A program made the translations under genes and the position numbers. Positions 22,919-34,799 of a stretch of 64,000 nt of DNA are shown here, piece after piece. Source of the stretch: Nigrospora sphaerica (taxonomy: Eukaryota > Ascomycota > Sordariomycetes > Amphisphaeriales > Apiosporaceae); NCBI GenBank assembly GCA_018287875.1, contig JAGVVL010000018.1, forward strand, positions 3,667,616-3,731,615, read 5' to 3'. The stretch's first letter is position 1, and every line of letters begins with the position of its first letter. Below the pieces are notes generated by a model. The model was given only the letters and a program-made list of their open reading frames with translations. It was not told where the DNA came from and ran no database searches.

Positions 22919-25900
22919 TTTGACCTGCCATACCGAGATCGGGCTCAGCGCGCCCGCTTCCTAGCTGATAAGTTGATTTGCTAGCTGGAACATGTCCAGA
23001 TTACCCGAGCGGAGTAGCCATCTCGCGATAATTCCTGCTTTTCCTGGGGTGTCGAGCATCCTATCCGTGTCTACCGGTCCTCCTAGAGCTTGGACGAGAT
23101 GCTCTCGTCTTTCTCTTTCCCGTGGGCAGAAAACGAGGATATGCCGGACAGTCTCCCTGCCCTGACCGCAGACGCACCAGGGGCTGTCGAAGCCTGGGAC
23201 CCTACGCTTAAAAAGGAAGTCTCGCAGCCCAATCTTGCCAGTCCTCGCTTAGACGAGGATGGAGCTCTCGGCCTTATAGAGTCCCTTATAGAGCTTGAGG
23301 ACGTGCTTGTCTAGCGGCATCTTAGTTGCTGCCGGTGCTCGTGTTGTTCGATTTTGCTACACTTGTTGCTATCTTTGAAGCCAGTCTCTCTCCTCAGCCT
23401 TAAATGCTGAGTCTCCAGCTAGCCATTCGTCTAGCCACCTCTTACGATCGGGAGCGTCGGGGCCTTTCGGTCTGCGCTGGCGAGTCGGTCTTGTTAGGAT
23501 CCATCTAGCTGCGCTTTCGCATCTCGCTTGGATAAGTGATACGATACGCGGCTATTGGAGCCTCTCTTCTAATGCCGCCACCCTTCTGTTAAGCCACGTG
23601 TCTAAGGGGGACACGTAAGCTTCCGTTTCTAGTACTATGGTAGCCGTGGCTTTGAAAGCTCCTGTGACCTTTCGGAGGCACTCTGTCTGGACGTCGTTAA
23701 GTGCCTTGGCTCTATTTTTCGAGATCTGGCGGTGCCACTTTGAAGCTCTATAGCCTATCGCAGACTGTACGACAGCTGTATAGACTTAGCGGGCTTGTTG
23801 GAGAGATGCGCCCCACGTCGAGCCGGCTATCCGGTTTAGAGCGTAGACCTGCATCGCCATCTTCTTCGATATCGACTGGATATGGACGTCCTAGCGGAGA
23901 CGTCTATCCACCTGGATGCTAAGGACGCGGTAGGAGTCTTCTAGTTCGATTTCGTGACCTTCTAAGGCTATCTTTATGTCCGGACCTTTCCGTTTTCGAG
24001 AAAAGTGGACTAGGTGATATTTCTGGACTACAAAGGTTATGCCGTGGCTGACTGCCCATTCTTTGCAGACCCTATAAGCGGCTTCCAGCTACTCGCAGGT
24101 CTGCTCTAGGTTTAAGCCGAAGCCCACGAGGTTTATATTGTCTGCGAAGGCTATAGTGGCTATCCTTAGTACAGCGCGGAGGGCCTTATAGAGACCGGCT
24201 ATATAAAGGCAGAAGAGGATAGGCGATAGGGGTGAGCCCTGCGGGACGCCTGCTGGGACTGGGATCTCGTCCGATTCCTGGCCGTCGAAGAATAGCGTCG
24301 TAGACCGGTTAAATAGGAAGCTTCGGATCCAGCTGATAGTCCATATAGGGACCTTTAGCGCTCGCAGGTTAGCGAGAAGCCTTCTATAGTCGACCGAGTC
24401 GAAAGCGCCCGAAATATCCAGCGATAGAAGGGTTACTGCGCCTCCATATTTCCAGGCTGTGCGGACTAGGTCCGTTAGCAACCGCAAGGCCGTTTCCGTG
24501 GAGCGGCCTTTCCGGTTGCCCATCTGTTTATCCGGGAGCAGTCTGTTCTCTTCGGCAAAGCTAGCTAGCCGTTGCGCTAGTAGACTCTCGATTGCTTTCC
24601 CTATAGTGTTAAGCAGCGCAATAGGTCTCTATCCGCCGGCTTAGTGGTACTTGTTTAGCTGCTTTCCTGGCTTCCGGAGGATAACGGTGACTGCTTTCCG
24701 GAACGCTCTTAAATAGTATCTTATATGCCAGCACGCTTCCGCTAAGGAGGCCAAGGCCTGGAAGAGGGGCTTTCTTAAGCATTTAAGGAATCCGTTTGGA
24801 AGCTGGTCTGGTCTAGGTGCCTTCCACTAGCCAGCCTTAGTGAGGACGTCTTAGACTTATTCTGCTGTCACTTTGCCGTCCATATTGAGAGGCGCTGCGA
24901 GCCGGTTTATTATTTGGAAGCTGTTCGGCCTAGCCTTAAGGAGAGGGTAAAATCTCTCACGGAAGGCCTCTGTTTTCTCCTTATAGGTCGTTGCTTCGCC
25001 ACACGGTGTGTGAAGAGTGGGGACTGCTGGGGGTAACGGCGGCGCCGCTCCTTCTGTTCTAGCCCATCTCGTAATATTCCAGACGCCAGCTAGCTGGCTA
25101 GAGGCCTCGTGGAGCATATATCTCCAGGTTGCCGTCTTTGCCTCGCGGATTGCCTTCTTTTTAAGGAGGGATGACTACCGGAGGGCTCGCCAGGCTGTGT
25201 CCGTCCGGTCGGAAAGCCATATTCGCTGGGCTCGTCTCTCCTCCTCTATAGCTCTTTCCGTGTCGTGGTTCCACTAAGCCTTGCCTCTCCCCTTAGAGTG
25301 GCGGAGGGGGGCAACTAAGTCGGCTATCCGAGTTAGCTCCTTGGTTAACGTCTCGGTGTAGCTATCGATTTCTTCTGGTGTCTCGAGTTGCCCTGGCTGT
25401 AGTAGGTGTGCCGCCTCTGCCTTCGCCTGGTCATAGTCAGCTGTTTTCCAGCTGCATCGTGGCCTATCTTAGCGGTCTATATAAGGTCCAGCCACGTGTA
25501 TCACCTGAGGGAGGTGATCGGATCCTATATATAGTGCGTATCTATTATAGGCGACCCGGAGATCGTCTGTGGCCCAGGCTAGGTCGATCGTAGAGTCTGC
25601 GTATTTTTTTCGTGTCTATGTCGGTGTTCCAGGGGGTGTGATCAGCTGGAGTCTCTAGGATTCTGCTAGCTGGAGCAGCTTATCAGCTGCCCTATGGGGT
25701 CGGACGTTGTATCCTCCCCAGACGGGGTGGTGGACGTTGAAGTCTCCCACGAGGACTGTTCGTCTTAGCTAGGGTTCGGTATAGAGGGCTTCGATAGCGG
25801 GCAGGTCCGATCTGCTGGTGGACCTAAGGGGAGGCGAGTATATGCAGACGACCGTTATGGGACCGTCTAGTAGTTGGATTATAATACGACACCTATCTGG

Positions 25901-26153
25901 CTGCGCCTCGTATGTCCACTGCGCTGGGGTGTACTTCTTATTAATATAGATACATGCCCTACCTCCCTCGGTTACGTAAAGTAGGTAGTATAGAGAGGAT
26001 CTCGGGCAGTAGGTGGTCGGCATATTTGGGTTTCGCCAGGGCTCTTGGATAGCCAGGACGTCGTACTCTTCAGAGATGGCATCAACTGCCGGGATCTGTG
26101 CTTTCTTGCTTTTCTACGTGTTCCAATGTAGGATCCTTAGCGCTGTCATAGTC
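22919..26153 (-). pseudogene. LINE copy C ORF2 remnant
   Basis: Reading from 26153 leftward: APE endonuclease start (LHWNT), EPW-type motif, GDFN, then reverse transcriptase with AGVPQGSPLSPILFCLY (about 24230) and a catalytic box reading FADNINL (about 24132-24152) in place of FADDTNL. The Cys-rich C-terminal motif lies at 22480-23200 equivalents. Many stops interrupt the frame. ORF2 starts at an ATG that overlaps the ORF1 stop, as in copy D. Confidence 0.8.
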
Positions 26154-27558
26154 GAGCGTGGATGCTATTTAGTGTTAACTCCGGTGTTTCGATGTCCATG
26201 TTGTCTATCTCTTCGTGGGTTCTGCTACGGGCTCTGCTAGTGCTTCTAGTACGGCAGCTGGTTGCTCGACGTTTCCGCGGCTATACTGTTTGCTAGTCCT
26301 CGGCTGTTGGCTTAGGGGTTCTTGCGAGGGCAGTGCGAATCCTTTCGGTCTCGTGATATAAGCAGCCTTAGTGATCTGGACCTGCTCTTAGCGGACTGGA
26401 CACTCCTTAGACCACGCAGTGTGTGGTCCTCGGTATGCTGGATAGCAGTACCGGCTCTTATTCTCGGCTTCTGGGTATTCTTTATTGTCATGCTTTGTTG
26501 AAGAGCAGAGCCCACACCTGCGTGCGTGGCGGCAGACACGGGCGATATGTCTGTAACGGTAGCAGTGGTAGCATTGCTTAAGCTGGGCTCCTTCGGCGAA
26601 GGGTTCGCATGGATAGTAGCCATACTGCCAAATAAGGCCGTCTCGATATAGCTGTTCCGCTTATTAAACCGTGGGTACTGCAATATATAGGGCCGTGACC
26701 TTCCTGGACGAGTTCTTGGCGTGGCGAGGGAGCTTGGCCTCTAGGACGTCAATAGGGCCGCCGGGCTGGTTCCGGAGTTGGACTTCTAGCTGCCCTTGGT
26801 TCGTCTCTATGGCCTCCTTGTTGATGCTATAGGCCACCACCAGGATCTTTCTCTTCTGGATAAAGGCGTTCTCTCCGAAGGCCTCGGTAGTCCAGGCCTA
26901 GTCGGTTTCCAGCTGTCGCTTCTCTTCTGTTGTCTTGTAGGTAATAGTATAGTCTCCGCTGGGAAGCTTCCGTGTAGCTATTGCCGTTTCTTTGCCTGTT
27001 GCTGCATTGACTTTCCGCACGATCTCTTTATAAGTGCGGCCTTCAGTTCCTACGGCCTTGACTGTTACCTCCCGTTCGTGTCGAGGAGGTAGAGTCTTGG
27101 CTACCTGGGGGGCCCTAGGCGCCGGGGAGGCGGTAAGGGCAGTAGCGGCTACAGTGTACGTCTTAGGAGCTTTAATTTCCTTATAGATAGCTTGTAGCGT
27201 GTTCTCGATAGCATTGATGCGACTTTCGACGCTGGGCTGGCTGTTCGATTCCTTAGCCACTATCTCTAGGACCGGAATGGCGGCTTAAACTGCTGCGGCT
27301 AAGGCCGCAATGTTGACTTCACCAGCTAGGAAGCGTTTGAAGTTGTCTATAGTGCTGCGTATATCCTCTGGACTGCGTCCAGGTGCTGTGATGCTGTCTG
27401 GCGATGGTGTTCTTAAGTCCGGAGGTGACGGCTCGGGGGGTGGGGCGGGCCTATGGCGGCTCCCACCACCCGCGCTTTGCCTCGAGGGTGGTGAATCGAC
27501 CATTTCTAGGCTAAATGAAGCCCTAGGAACAGTTTCCGGGCTATCCGGTAGCTTATAG
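26150..27558 (-). pseudogene. LINE copy C ORF1 (gag-like) remnant
   Basis: Gag-like RNA-binding protein. It begins at about 27504 (MVDSPPSRQ) or upstream; the N-terminal part is Pro/Ser-rich, followed by a helical region (26898-27260), then Cys/His zinc-knuckle units near 26440-26580. The frame is broken by stops at about 27285 and 26890. Confidence 0.7.
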
Positions 27559-27638
27559 AGTCGCGGTTGTGAAGTTATCGCTGTGTGGGGTCGGTTTCGA
27601 AAAGTTTTTTTTATCACTTTTTAATTCGGCTATTATAT

Positions 27639-27982
27639 GAATAATAATAACGTTTTCTCGGTGGGCTAAATAATGATAAGCGTGGATAGATAAGGCATAT
27701 AGAATGAGCTAAACGAGACTCCGCTTTAGCTAAAAGGAACTCCTCTCTTACCTCTGTCCGAATCGCCCTTACAGAGAAAGAAGGGATAGTCCGCTACTAA
27801 GAGGGCCGCTTAAATAAGGAATAAAAGATCATTATCGACCTCTATATTAAGAACAAACGCCTCCTTTAAGCCGCTCTCCTAACTATATAAACACCCCCAA
27901 TTAAACAGTTACCTAGTCCTAAACCTACTATTAAAGCATTGGTAAATTATACTCCGCGAAGGCTTATCTTTACTTTTATCTT
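27639..27982. other. AT-rich degraded repeat, left flank of gypsy-1
   Basis: High in TAA/TTA and stop codons in all frames; probably the mutated 5' region of the chromovirus or another relic. Nothing specific recognised. Confidence 0.4.
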
Positions 27983-28312
27983 TGTGAGAGGCTGAGCCTT
28001 GAAGCACTATCGAAGGGGCCAAATGCTGTTTATTTTCTAGATGGGAAAGAGAGAAGAGAACCGTCTTCAGGAGGCCGGGCGCAGCGTCTCGTTAAATCTT
28101 GCGAGACTGGACCGGAACGTTCGGATCGGAACGTTCGGACCGGAACGTTCGGATCGGAACGTTCGGATCGCTGCTCAGCTCCCCCCTCCTAGGTCTTGAC
28201 CACTAGCCTGGCGTTCGAATGGAGAGACCTACTCGGAGCCTCATATGAGGGGTTCGTGAGACGCTCAGGCCAGGTGCGCCTGAGCCTATCTTCCAGGTCC
28301 CAACCTGTAACA
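27983..28312 (+). mobile_element. Solo LTR-like element TGTGAGAGG...CTGTAACA with 5-bp TSD
   Basis: 330 bp bounded by TG...CA, flanked by ATCTT at 27978-27982 and 28313-28317, as for an LTR-retrotransposon solo LTR. A second copy is at 31655-31955. It contains four tandem units of the near-palindromic CGGAACGTTCGGAY (about 28112-28170). The internal element is not in this window. Confidence 0.75.
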
Positions 28313-31066
28313 ATCTTATATTTTAAAACCACCTCCCCTAGTTAGAAGATCCCTAACTTAAAGGAGTTTCATAGAACCTAAAGCAACCTTCGGAGGTTTG
28401 TTTAATAAGTCTATTTGAAGATAATCTTTAACACCAATTGGTTTCTGTCTGCTGTTTCCCGCCTAAATTATATTGCTAGCTGTTTATTTAGAAAGACTTA
28501 TAACTTAATCCTACTCTATATCCACTATAGAATCCCGTAGTTTACAGACTATATTAATATGCTGTTATATTTAAAAGAAGCCTTTGGAGACCCGGACTGG
28601 AAGCAGAACGCTAAGAATAAACTATACAATTTAAAATAACAGAGCCTTGACTTTAGCGTCTTCTTTGCAGAGTTTAAGAAGCTCGCGTTAAAAAGCGAGG
28701 TCCCTGAAGCTGCCCTGCCCCCTCTACTGTCCTAAGGTGTGTCCCAAGAGATCCAGGACATGCTATTATATAACCCTGCCTCTATAAGAAAGTATCGCGT
28801 GTTTGCCTGTTATCTTTAGACTCTCGATAACCGGTTTCGCTAGCATCAGTGTTAGGTTAACGGTTATAAGGGAAGGATTAAGATTAACAGCATCACCACC
28901 CCTGTTAGTTATAATATGCCTCCCTAAAATAAACCCCGCCCGCCTGCTGCTAAGACCAACGCCGGTGATCCTATAGACTTAAGTTACTAGCGTAGCCGCC
29001 CCCGCTCTCTGTCTAGTCGAAGAGAAAGAGGAAAAGGTTTTTGGTGTGGCTATACAGGCTATATAGTCGCCCAATGCCCCGAACCTGACCTCCAACTTAC
29101 CCAGTTCTGTTAGGCTTGTACTCCGAGCCCCTGGGGAAGCCCGCTCTCTATAATGTCCACAACCTTACCCACTTGTTAACTACCTACGTTTATTTAGTCC
29201 CCTTAGCCTATCTCTGCTATAGCCTCGTCTATTAACCGGTTCTAAGAGCAGCATATCGAGAGCCCCCGGTTATTAAATAGCGTGAGCTTATATTAAGTCG
29301 CTTACAGGCTCCTAATCCCGGCGCCTTAACTCTGTTGCCCTTACTAATATTTGCCTGTTCTGTTTATAGCTTATTTATCTGCAAAGAGGAAGATATACGT
29401 AGAAAGCTTATAGTTTTACCTGCCACCTTAATTTCCAATAATTACATTATACCAACTTACGCCTTAACCGACTCCGGAGCCGCCGCTAAAGCATTTATTA
29501 ACTGTAGCTAAGCTGAAGCCTATAAGCTGCTAATACGACCCTTATAGAGACCGTTCGAGATCGAGGTAATCGACGGTCGCCTAAGCGAGAGTGGGAAGGT
29601 TACCTACTTCGTCGAATATTCAATGCAGATAAACAATTATCACGAGAAATAACTACGTTTCTTTATAACCTAGCTAGCTTACTTCCTTATTATCCTTAAA
29701 ATCCTGTAGCTTAAAATATATAACCCACGTGTGGGTTTTATTAATCACGCGTTTATATTCGATAGCGAATTCTGTCGCTATAACTATAATATACTAGGGA
29801 GACCTATAAAGATCGTCGCTATATATGACGTCCCTATACGAGCCTGTCCAGAGAACCTGCCGAACTATTTAGAGGTCTTATCTTAATAGGACGTCGCCTT
29901 AATTACTGCTCGCGCCTACTTAGCGTACTTAAGGAAAGGATACGCCACGTTTCCTATTACTATCGAAGAGATCGACGAGCACCTATCCTAAAAGGCTGAT
30001 TCGCCCTTTTCTAAGCAACTCCTATTAAAACTGCGAGAATTCGAAGATGTGTTCTCACCGAAAGAAGTAAAGAAACTGCCATTATATAGAGATCACAATC
30101 ACGAGATTCGACTAATAGAAAGGAAAATGCCCCCCTTCGGACCCCTATACACTATATCCCGCGAAGAACTGGCCATATTAAAAGAGTGGCTATAAGAGAA
30201 TCTTTGAAAGGGGTTATCTAACTTAGCTCGTCCCTAGCTACGTCGCCTGTCCTATTTGTTAAGAAGCTTAAAGAAGGACTCCGTTTCTATATCGACTATT
30301 ACGCCCTAAACAACATTACTAATAAAGACCGTTACCCGCTGCCCTTAATTAAGGAGACCTTAAATAATCTAAAAGAAATAAAGTATTTCTTTAAGTCGAC
30401 ATTATTGCGGTATTTAATAAGATCAAGGTTAAAGAGGGATAAGAATACCTAACTGTATTCCGCACCCGTTTTAGCTTATTCGAGTTATTAGTTATACATT
30501 TCGGATTAACTAAAGCTCCTGCTATATTTTAAAGGCTTATTAAAAATATTTTACGACACTATCTAGATATCTACTACACTGCGTACCTAGACAACATCTT
30601 AATTTATAGCCGGACCCGCAAGGAACATATCGAACACTTACGGAAGGTGCTTTAAGTATTAAGAGAAGCCGGCCTATTCGCGAAAATATCGAAGTTCGAA
30701 TTCTTCAAAACTGAGACCATACTTCTAAAGATAATTATTAACCGCGATAGCCTATATATATACCCCTCTAAGATTAAGATAGTTAAGAACTAGGCTACTT
30801 TATTTTACTTAACTAATATATAAGCGTTTATTGGCTTTAGAAACTTCTACTGCCGGTTTATTTGGTACTTTTTGAAAATTGTCGCCCTACTAAATAACCT
30901 TGTAAGGAAAGGGGTTGAATTCGCTTAAATAGAAGAATGTGGGAATGTATTCGTTATATTAAAGAACATATTCATATCGGCCCCGATCTTAACTCCCTTC
31001 GACTATAAGAAAGACGTGATTTCAAAGACCGATACCTCTGACTATGTCTCTGCTAATATGCTATTA

Positions 31067-31654
31067 TGTTGCAGGTATAGGACTTATTGTTGCAGGTATA
31101 GGACTTATACTATACCGTTCTCTGTTACTACAGACTAAGCTATGCACTTAACAGGAAGCTAGTCCTTTAACCGAGCCTATCCTAAAGCTCGGGCCAGCCT
31201 ACCCTGGAGCACGGGCCAGCTTACCCGCAAGCATGGCCCGCTTTACCCACAAACGTGGCGTACGCCATGCGGAAGCTTCTGTAAGTTTCCACGAGTTTCC
31301 ACGAGTTTCTACGTGGCTCCCTGAAGCTCCTACGAACCCCCATGAGGCTCCACAAACCTCTATAAGGTTCCATATACTTCTAAGCCACGTAATCACTTAC
31401 GCAATTACTTACGCGTCTTTCTCTTTATATTACTAAGAGGATAAAGGTTTAACAGGTATAAGTAAAGGCTGAATCTCCCCTCTTCGTGTATCTAGTCTGT
31501 CCTGAAGCAAGCAAGCAAAGCACACGAAATACACTCTCGTTCATCTTGAAGAGAAGTTCCTTATTCTTCCGTGTTTCTTTACCTATAAGAAACGACCTCC
31601 GAGATCGAAAGAGCCCTTATAAAGAGTTGCTTCCTCTTCCGATCGAACCACCAC
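31067..31654 (+). mobile_element. Ty1/copia solo LTR (forward) inserted in gypsy-1
   Basis: Matches the copia LTR from TGTTGCAGG to ...GAACCACCAC. The first 21 bp are tandemly duplicated (starts at 31067 and 31088). The last bases of the LTR are lost where the next solo LTR inserted at 31655. It interrupts gypsy-1 just after the RNase H active-site block. Confidence 0.8.
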
Positions 31655-31955
31655 TGTGAGAGGCTGAGCCTTGAAGCACTATCGAAGGGGCCAAATGCTG
31701 TTTATTTTCTAGATGGGAAAGAGAGAGAGAACCGTCTTCAGGAGGCCGGGCGCAGCGTCTCGTTAAATCTTGCGAGACTGGACCGGAACGTTCGGATCGG
31801 AACGTTCGGATCGCTGCTCAGCTCCCCCCTCCTAGGTCTTGACCACTAGCCTGGCGTTCGAATGGAGAGACCTACTCGGAGCCTCATATAAGGGGTTCGT
31901 GAGGCGCTCAGGCCAGGTGCGCCTGAGCCTATCTCCCAGGTCCCAACCTGTAACA
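31655..31955 (+). mobile_element. Second TGTGAGAGG solo LTR, inside the copia LTR end
   Basis: 301 bp, nearly identical to 27983-28312 but with two rather than four CGGAACGTTCGGAT units. Flanks are accac and tccac, a four-of-five match, so the duplication is eroded or the right side was rearranged. Confidence 0.7.
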
Positions 31956-32557
31956 TCCACAAGATATTAAAGTTGGAGATCTGTTCAGCGTAAGCCCGCT
32001 ATAAGGAATACGCTAACTATAAAAGACGCTCCACTTACTAATACTAAGTAGGCTAGAAAATCTAGCTTAACACTTAAAATATATAAACAAAATACCCTAA
32101 GAAGAAACTTAACTAGAAACAACTCGGACCCTTTATTATTATTAAGGTTGTGAGCCTGTATACTTATTAATTAAACCTGCCCCTGTTTATAAGGAACCAC
32201 TTAGTATTCTATATTAGCTTACTCTATCCTAATCTTAATAATCCTGCCCCCGGTTAAGTATAACCACCGCCCCCGCCTATAGAGGTCGACGGCGTCGAAG
32301 AGTTCGAAGATATCCTAGATTCCCGTCTGGACAACCGAGGCGGAGGCCGAGACTCCCGCTTAAAATACATTGTGAAGTGGGCTGGATACGACCAACTAAC
32401 CGAGGAGCCTGCGGAATACGTCGCTAACGCTAGCGAGGTAGTGGCAAACTTCCACCGGAGATACCCAGAGAAACCGAGACTTATTAACCTACGGAAGGCT
32501 TAGCCATCCGCCCTTCAGAACCGCGTCGATGGAACTCCGCCTTAAGGAGGGGAGTAC

Positions 32558-33180
32558 TGTCACGGGGTGGACCGTGACAGGCTATACCGGCACAGGGCAG
32601 CCTTTGAGACATCCTAAACTAGCTACGGATTAGTCGTCCCGCGATGGAGTTCTGTCAAGACCGCTCGGTACGGACCTCCGTTGGGGATTTAGATAAGAAG
32701 TCTGCGACCGAGAAGACTTCAGTTGTAGCTCTTCAAGCTACGTCCTGTCTATTAAGCCTGACCTGTACCGACAGAATAGGAACCTGGACCTGTAGTATAG
32801 AACCTGAATCGACTCTATTATCCGCCTGCCTGCCTGCCCCTTGACAGAGACGGGGATAGGGAATGATGGCTTGAACCTTGATCAGGCCAATGCAATTTAA
32901 ATAGGAACGCTCAACTGTTCGCAGTTAGCTATGTGAGAGGCACACACACAACACAATTCAACCTGTTGACCACCATGCTTCATGAATACACACTTTCTTT
33001 GCTCTTGACTTTAAACCTCACTCTTTACCTCCTCACTTGCTGCGACCCTTGATCAATACTATCCACACATCTTTGCTTGTGGCATTTAACATAAGGGCTC
33101 GTAATCACTCCGTTCGGATCGACCCTACGACCGCGTCCTTCCACCAGACTCCCTTTACCTGGGGTTTGTCTGTTTTAACA
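32558..33180 (+). mobile_element. 3' LTR of gypsy-1, right half matching another LTR family
   Basis: A polypurine tract (aaggaggggagtac, about 32544-32557) is followed by TGTCACGGGGTGG...CCGTGACA, a typical LTR start with an inverted TGTCACGG/CCGTGACA pair. From about 32848 to 33180 the sequence matches, in reverse, the LTR at 52889-53228 (GAGACGGGGATAGGG to GGGGTTTGTCT). It may be one long LTR or two LTRs abutting. No second LTR for gypsy-1 is visible upstream. Confidence 0.6.
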
Positions 33181-34799
33181 CCTAGCTATTCTCTTAAATA
33201 GGTTAAAAGGGCTAAATAAGGTAGTCGGTTAACCTTTTGCTATTTATAAGATAGGCCGAAAATTAGCTAAGGTAAAGGCTAACTAAGCCTTATAAAGGTC
33301 TTCGATAAAGAGGTCGTTCAAGTATAGTAGGGTTTACATTAAGCTTATCGAATTAACTTCAGCGCGACAATTCACGTTTACTTAAATAATATATTGGTTA
33401 TTTAAAGCCTTATAATAAATGCATCAAAAAGCTATTAAGAGGCTTTCCTTAACTGTTAAGAGCTAGAGACTATAATTAACGTCTACGTTTAATATGTACC
33501 TAGCTATAAGAGGATTTAAGGTAACGAAGAGGCCGATAAGCTAATAAAGAAAGAGGCGGCTCTCTTAATAAGCTCTAAGACCTTGGCCTCTTATACGGGA
33601 GTAAAAAGACATCGAAAGACAACTATTAAGAAATAATTCACTATATAATAAAAGAAAGCCTCTTAAGAATACTAACGCTACCGAGAACTCGGATTTATTA
33701 AGACCGCTCTTAAGGCTTTATTAAAGCTAGACTTTTCTCGATAGCTATTCTATAACTCCACGCCCTCCGATTAAGTTACGGAGACTTTAACTATTATTAT
33801 AAGAAGTTCCGGCATTTTTTTTAAAACGATCGATACGCTTACCATATATTACGGACATTAAAACACTTAGTCTATTATTAAAAAACGCAAAGGCTTCAAG
33901 CCCAAAAGTTAAAATTCAAAACCGAACTGAAGACCGTATAAGAATACTAGCGGCGATTAATATATAACCCGGAGAAGTTCTAACTCTTCGTTACATTAAC
34001 GAAGTATTATAAAGATATATACTTACAAACGGTAGGCTATGGAAGTCACTTCCTATAAGAAGCTGTTAGTTAAATAGAGATAGCGCCGGGAACGAGCTCG
34101 CACGGAGGAGTTACGGAGACGGTTAAATTAAAGAGTTGCCGTTAGGCCTAACATACGTGATATCTCGTGTACATGTAGATAGACTCTCGCACGCTGGATG
34201 CCCCTCGGGAGGCGAGACACTGTCCCAGTATGGCGATAATACATGTGTGTGTGTGTGTGTGATAGTGCTCTGATCTGTTTATCACTAGTGCTCACGTGTC
34301 CATTGCAACGCCCCCTATGTTCCGATTTGCGACTTTTTTCGGTCACGAATCTGCACCCACCGCATCCGTTTCTCACTTATCAGAAAAAGCCAGTCTTAGA
34401 TCAGCGTGTCCTCGAACCTAGAAAAGACAAAGGGCATCTTGACTACGCTAGGAGAGGAAACTAAACACTGGATTTGCGTTATTTGTGTGTGTGCTAATGT
34501 CCTTTTTTTGTATTGTTCAACGTCGGCGTAGAACCGCTAGTACCGTGATTTATCTACTTATCTCCCAGGGGATATGTGACGTGGCAAGCTTATAGAAGCC
34601 ACTCCGTGCCTTGTTGGCTCATCATTTCTCTGACCTTTCGACTTGACTACGCTAGGAGAGGAAACTAAATACTGGAATTGCGTTGTGAGTTACACGGAGC
34701 ATTCATGCAGTTTCTAAACCTGATGGGAACCAGTAGCGGAACGCTTGTTATATTCAGTGTCGGAAACTCAATGGGAACCCTTTCTTCGGGTCACCAAGT
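33181..34799. other. AT-rich decayed repeat, then an ordinary-composition island with a GT microsatellite
   Basis: 33181-34120 is AT-rich with stops in every frame; probably an old transposon beyond recognition. From about 34130 composition becomes ordinary. A (GT)n tract lies at 34243-34262. A direct repeat of about 43 bp (cttgactacgctaggagagg...) occurs at 34439 and 34642. No coding frame is recognised before the secreted-protein gene. Confidence 0.45.

Larger units (their letters stand above)
21376..27638 (-). mobile_element. Tad-like LINE, copy C: near full length, interrupted by copy B
   Basis: Element body 21393-27621 on the minus strand. The 3' (AAT)n tail is at the left and the 5' end, shared with copy D, at about 27600-27621. 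A 17-bp target-site duplication (taattcggctattatat) flanks it at 21376-21392 and 27622-27638, proving a single insertion event. Copy B sits inside it at 21536-22909 on the opposite strand. Without copy B the element is about 4.85 kb, like copy D. Confidence 0.88.
28320..32515 (+). pseudogene. Ty3/gypsy chromovirus gag-pol remnant (gypsy-1)
   Basis: Heavily mutated polyprotein, recognisable block by block. Gag core at about 28555-28830 (AFGDPDWKQNA; FFAEFKKLA). Degenerate zinc knuckle near 29040-29080 (CGYTGYIVAQC, with its His now Tyr). Aspartic protease LTDSGAAAKAFI at about 29461. RT at 30060-30640, with ALNNIT and DRYPLP, and a catalytic box YLDNILIYS at 30582-30608 where YLDD is expected. 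RNase [11 protein letters not shown] at about 31028-31060. The copia solo LTR follows, and most of the integrase is missing. The integrase C-terminus (about 31975-32260) and a chromodomain (about 32285-32500: [25 protein letters not shown]) close the element. Dense TAA/TAG codons in place of expected Gln/Trp/Arg indicate RIP-like decay. Confidence 0.8.
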
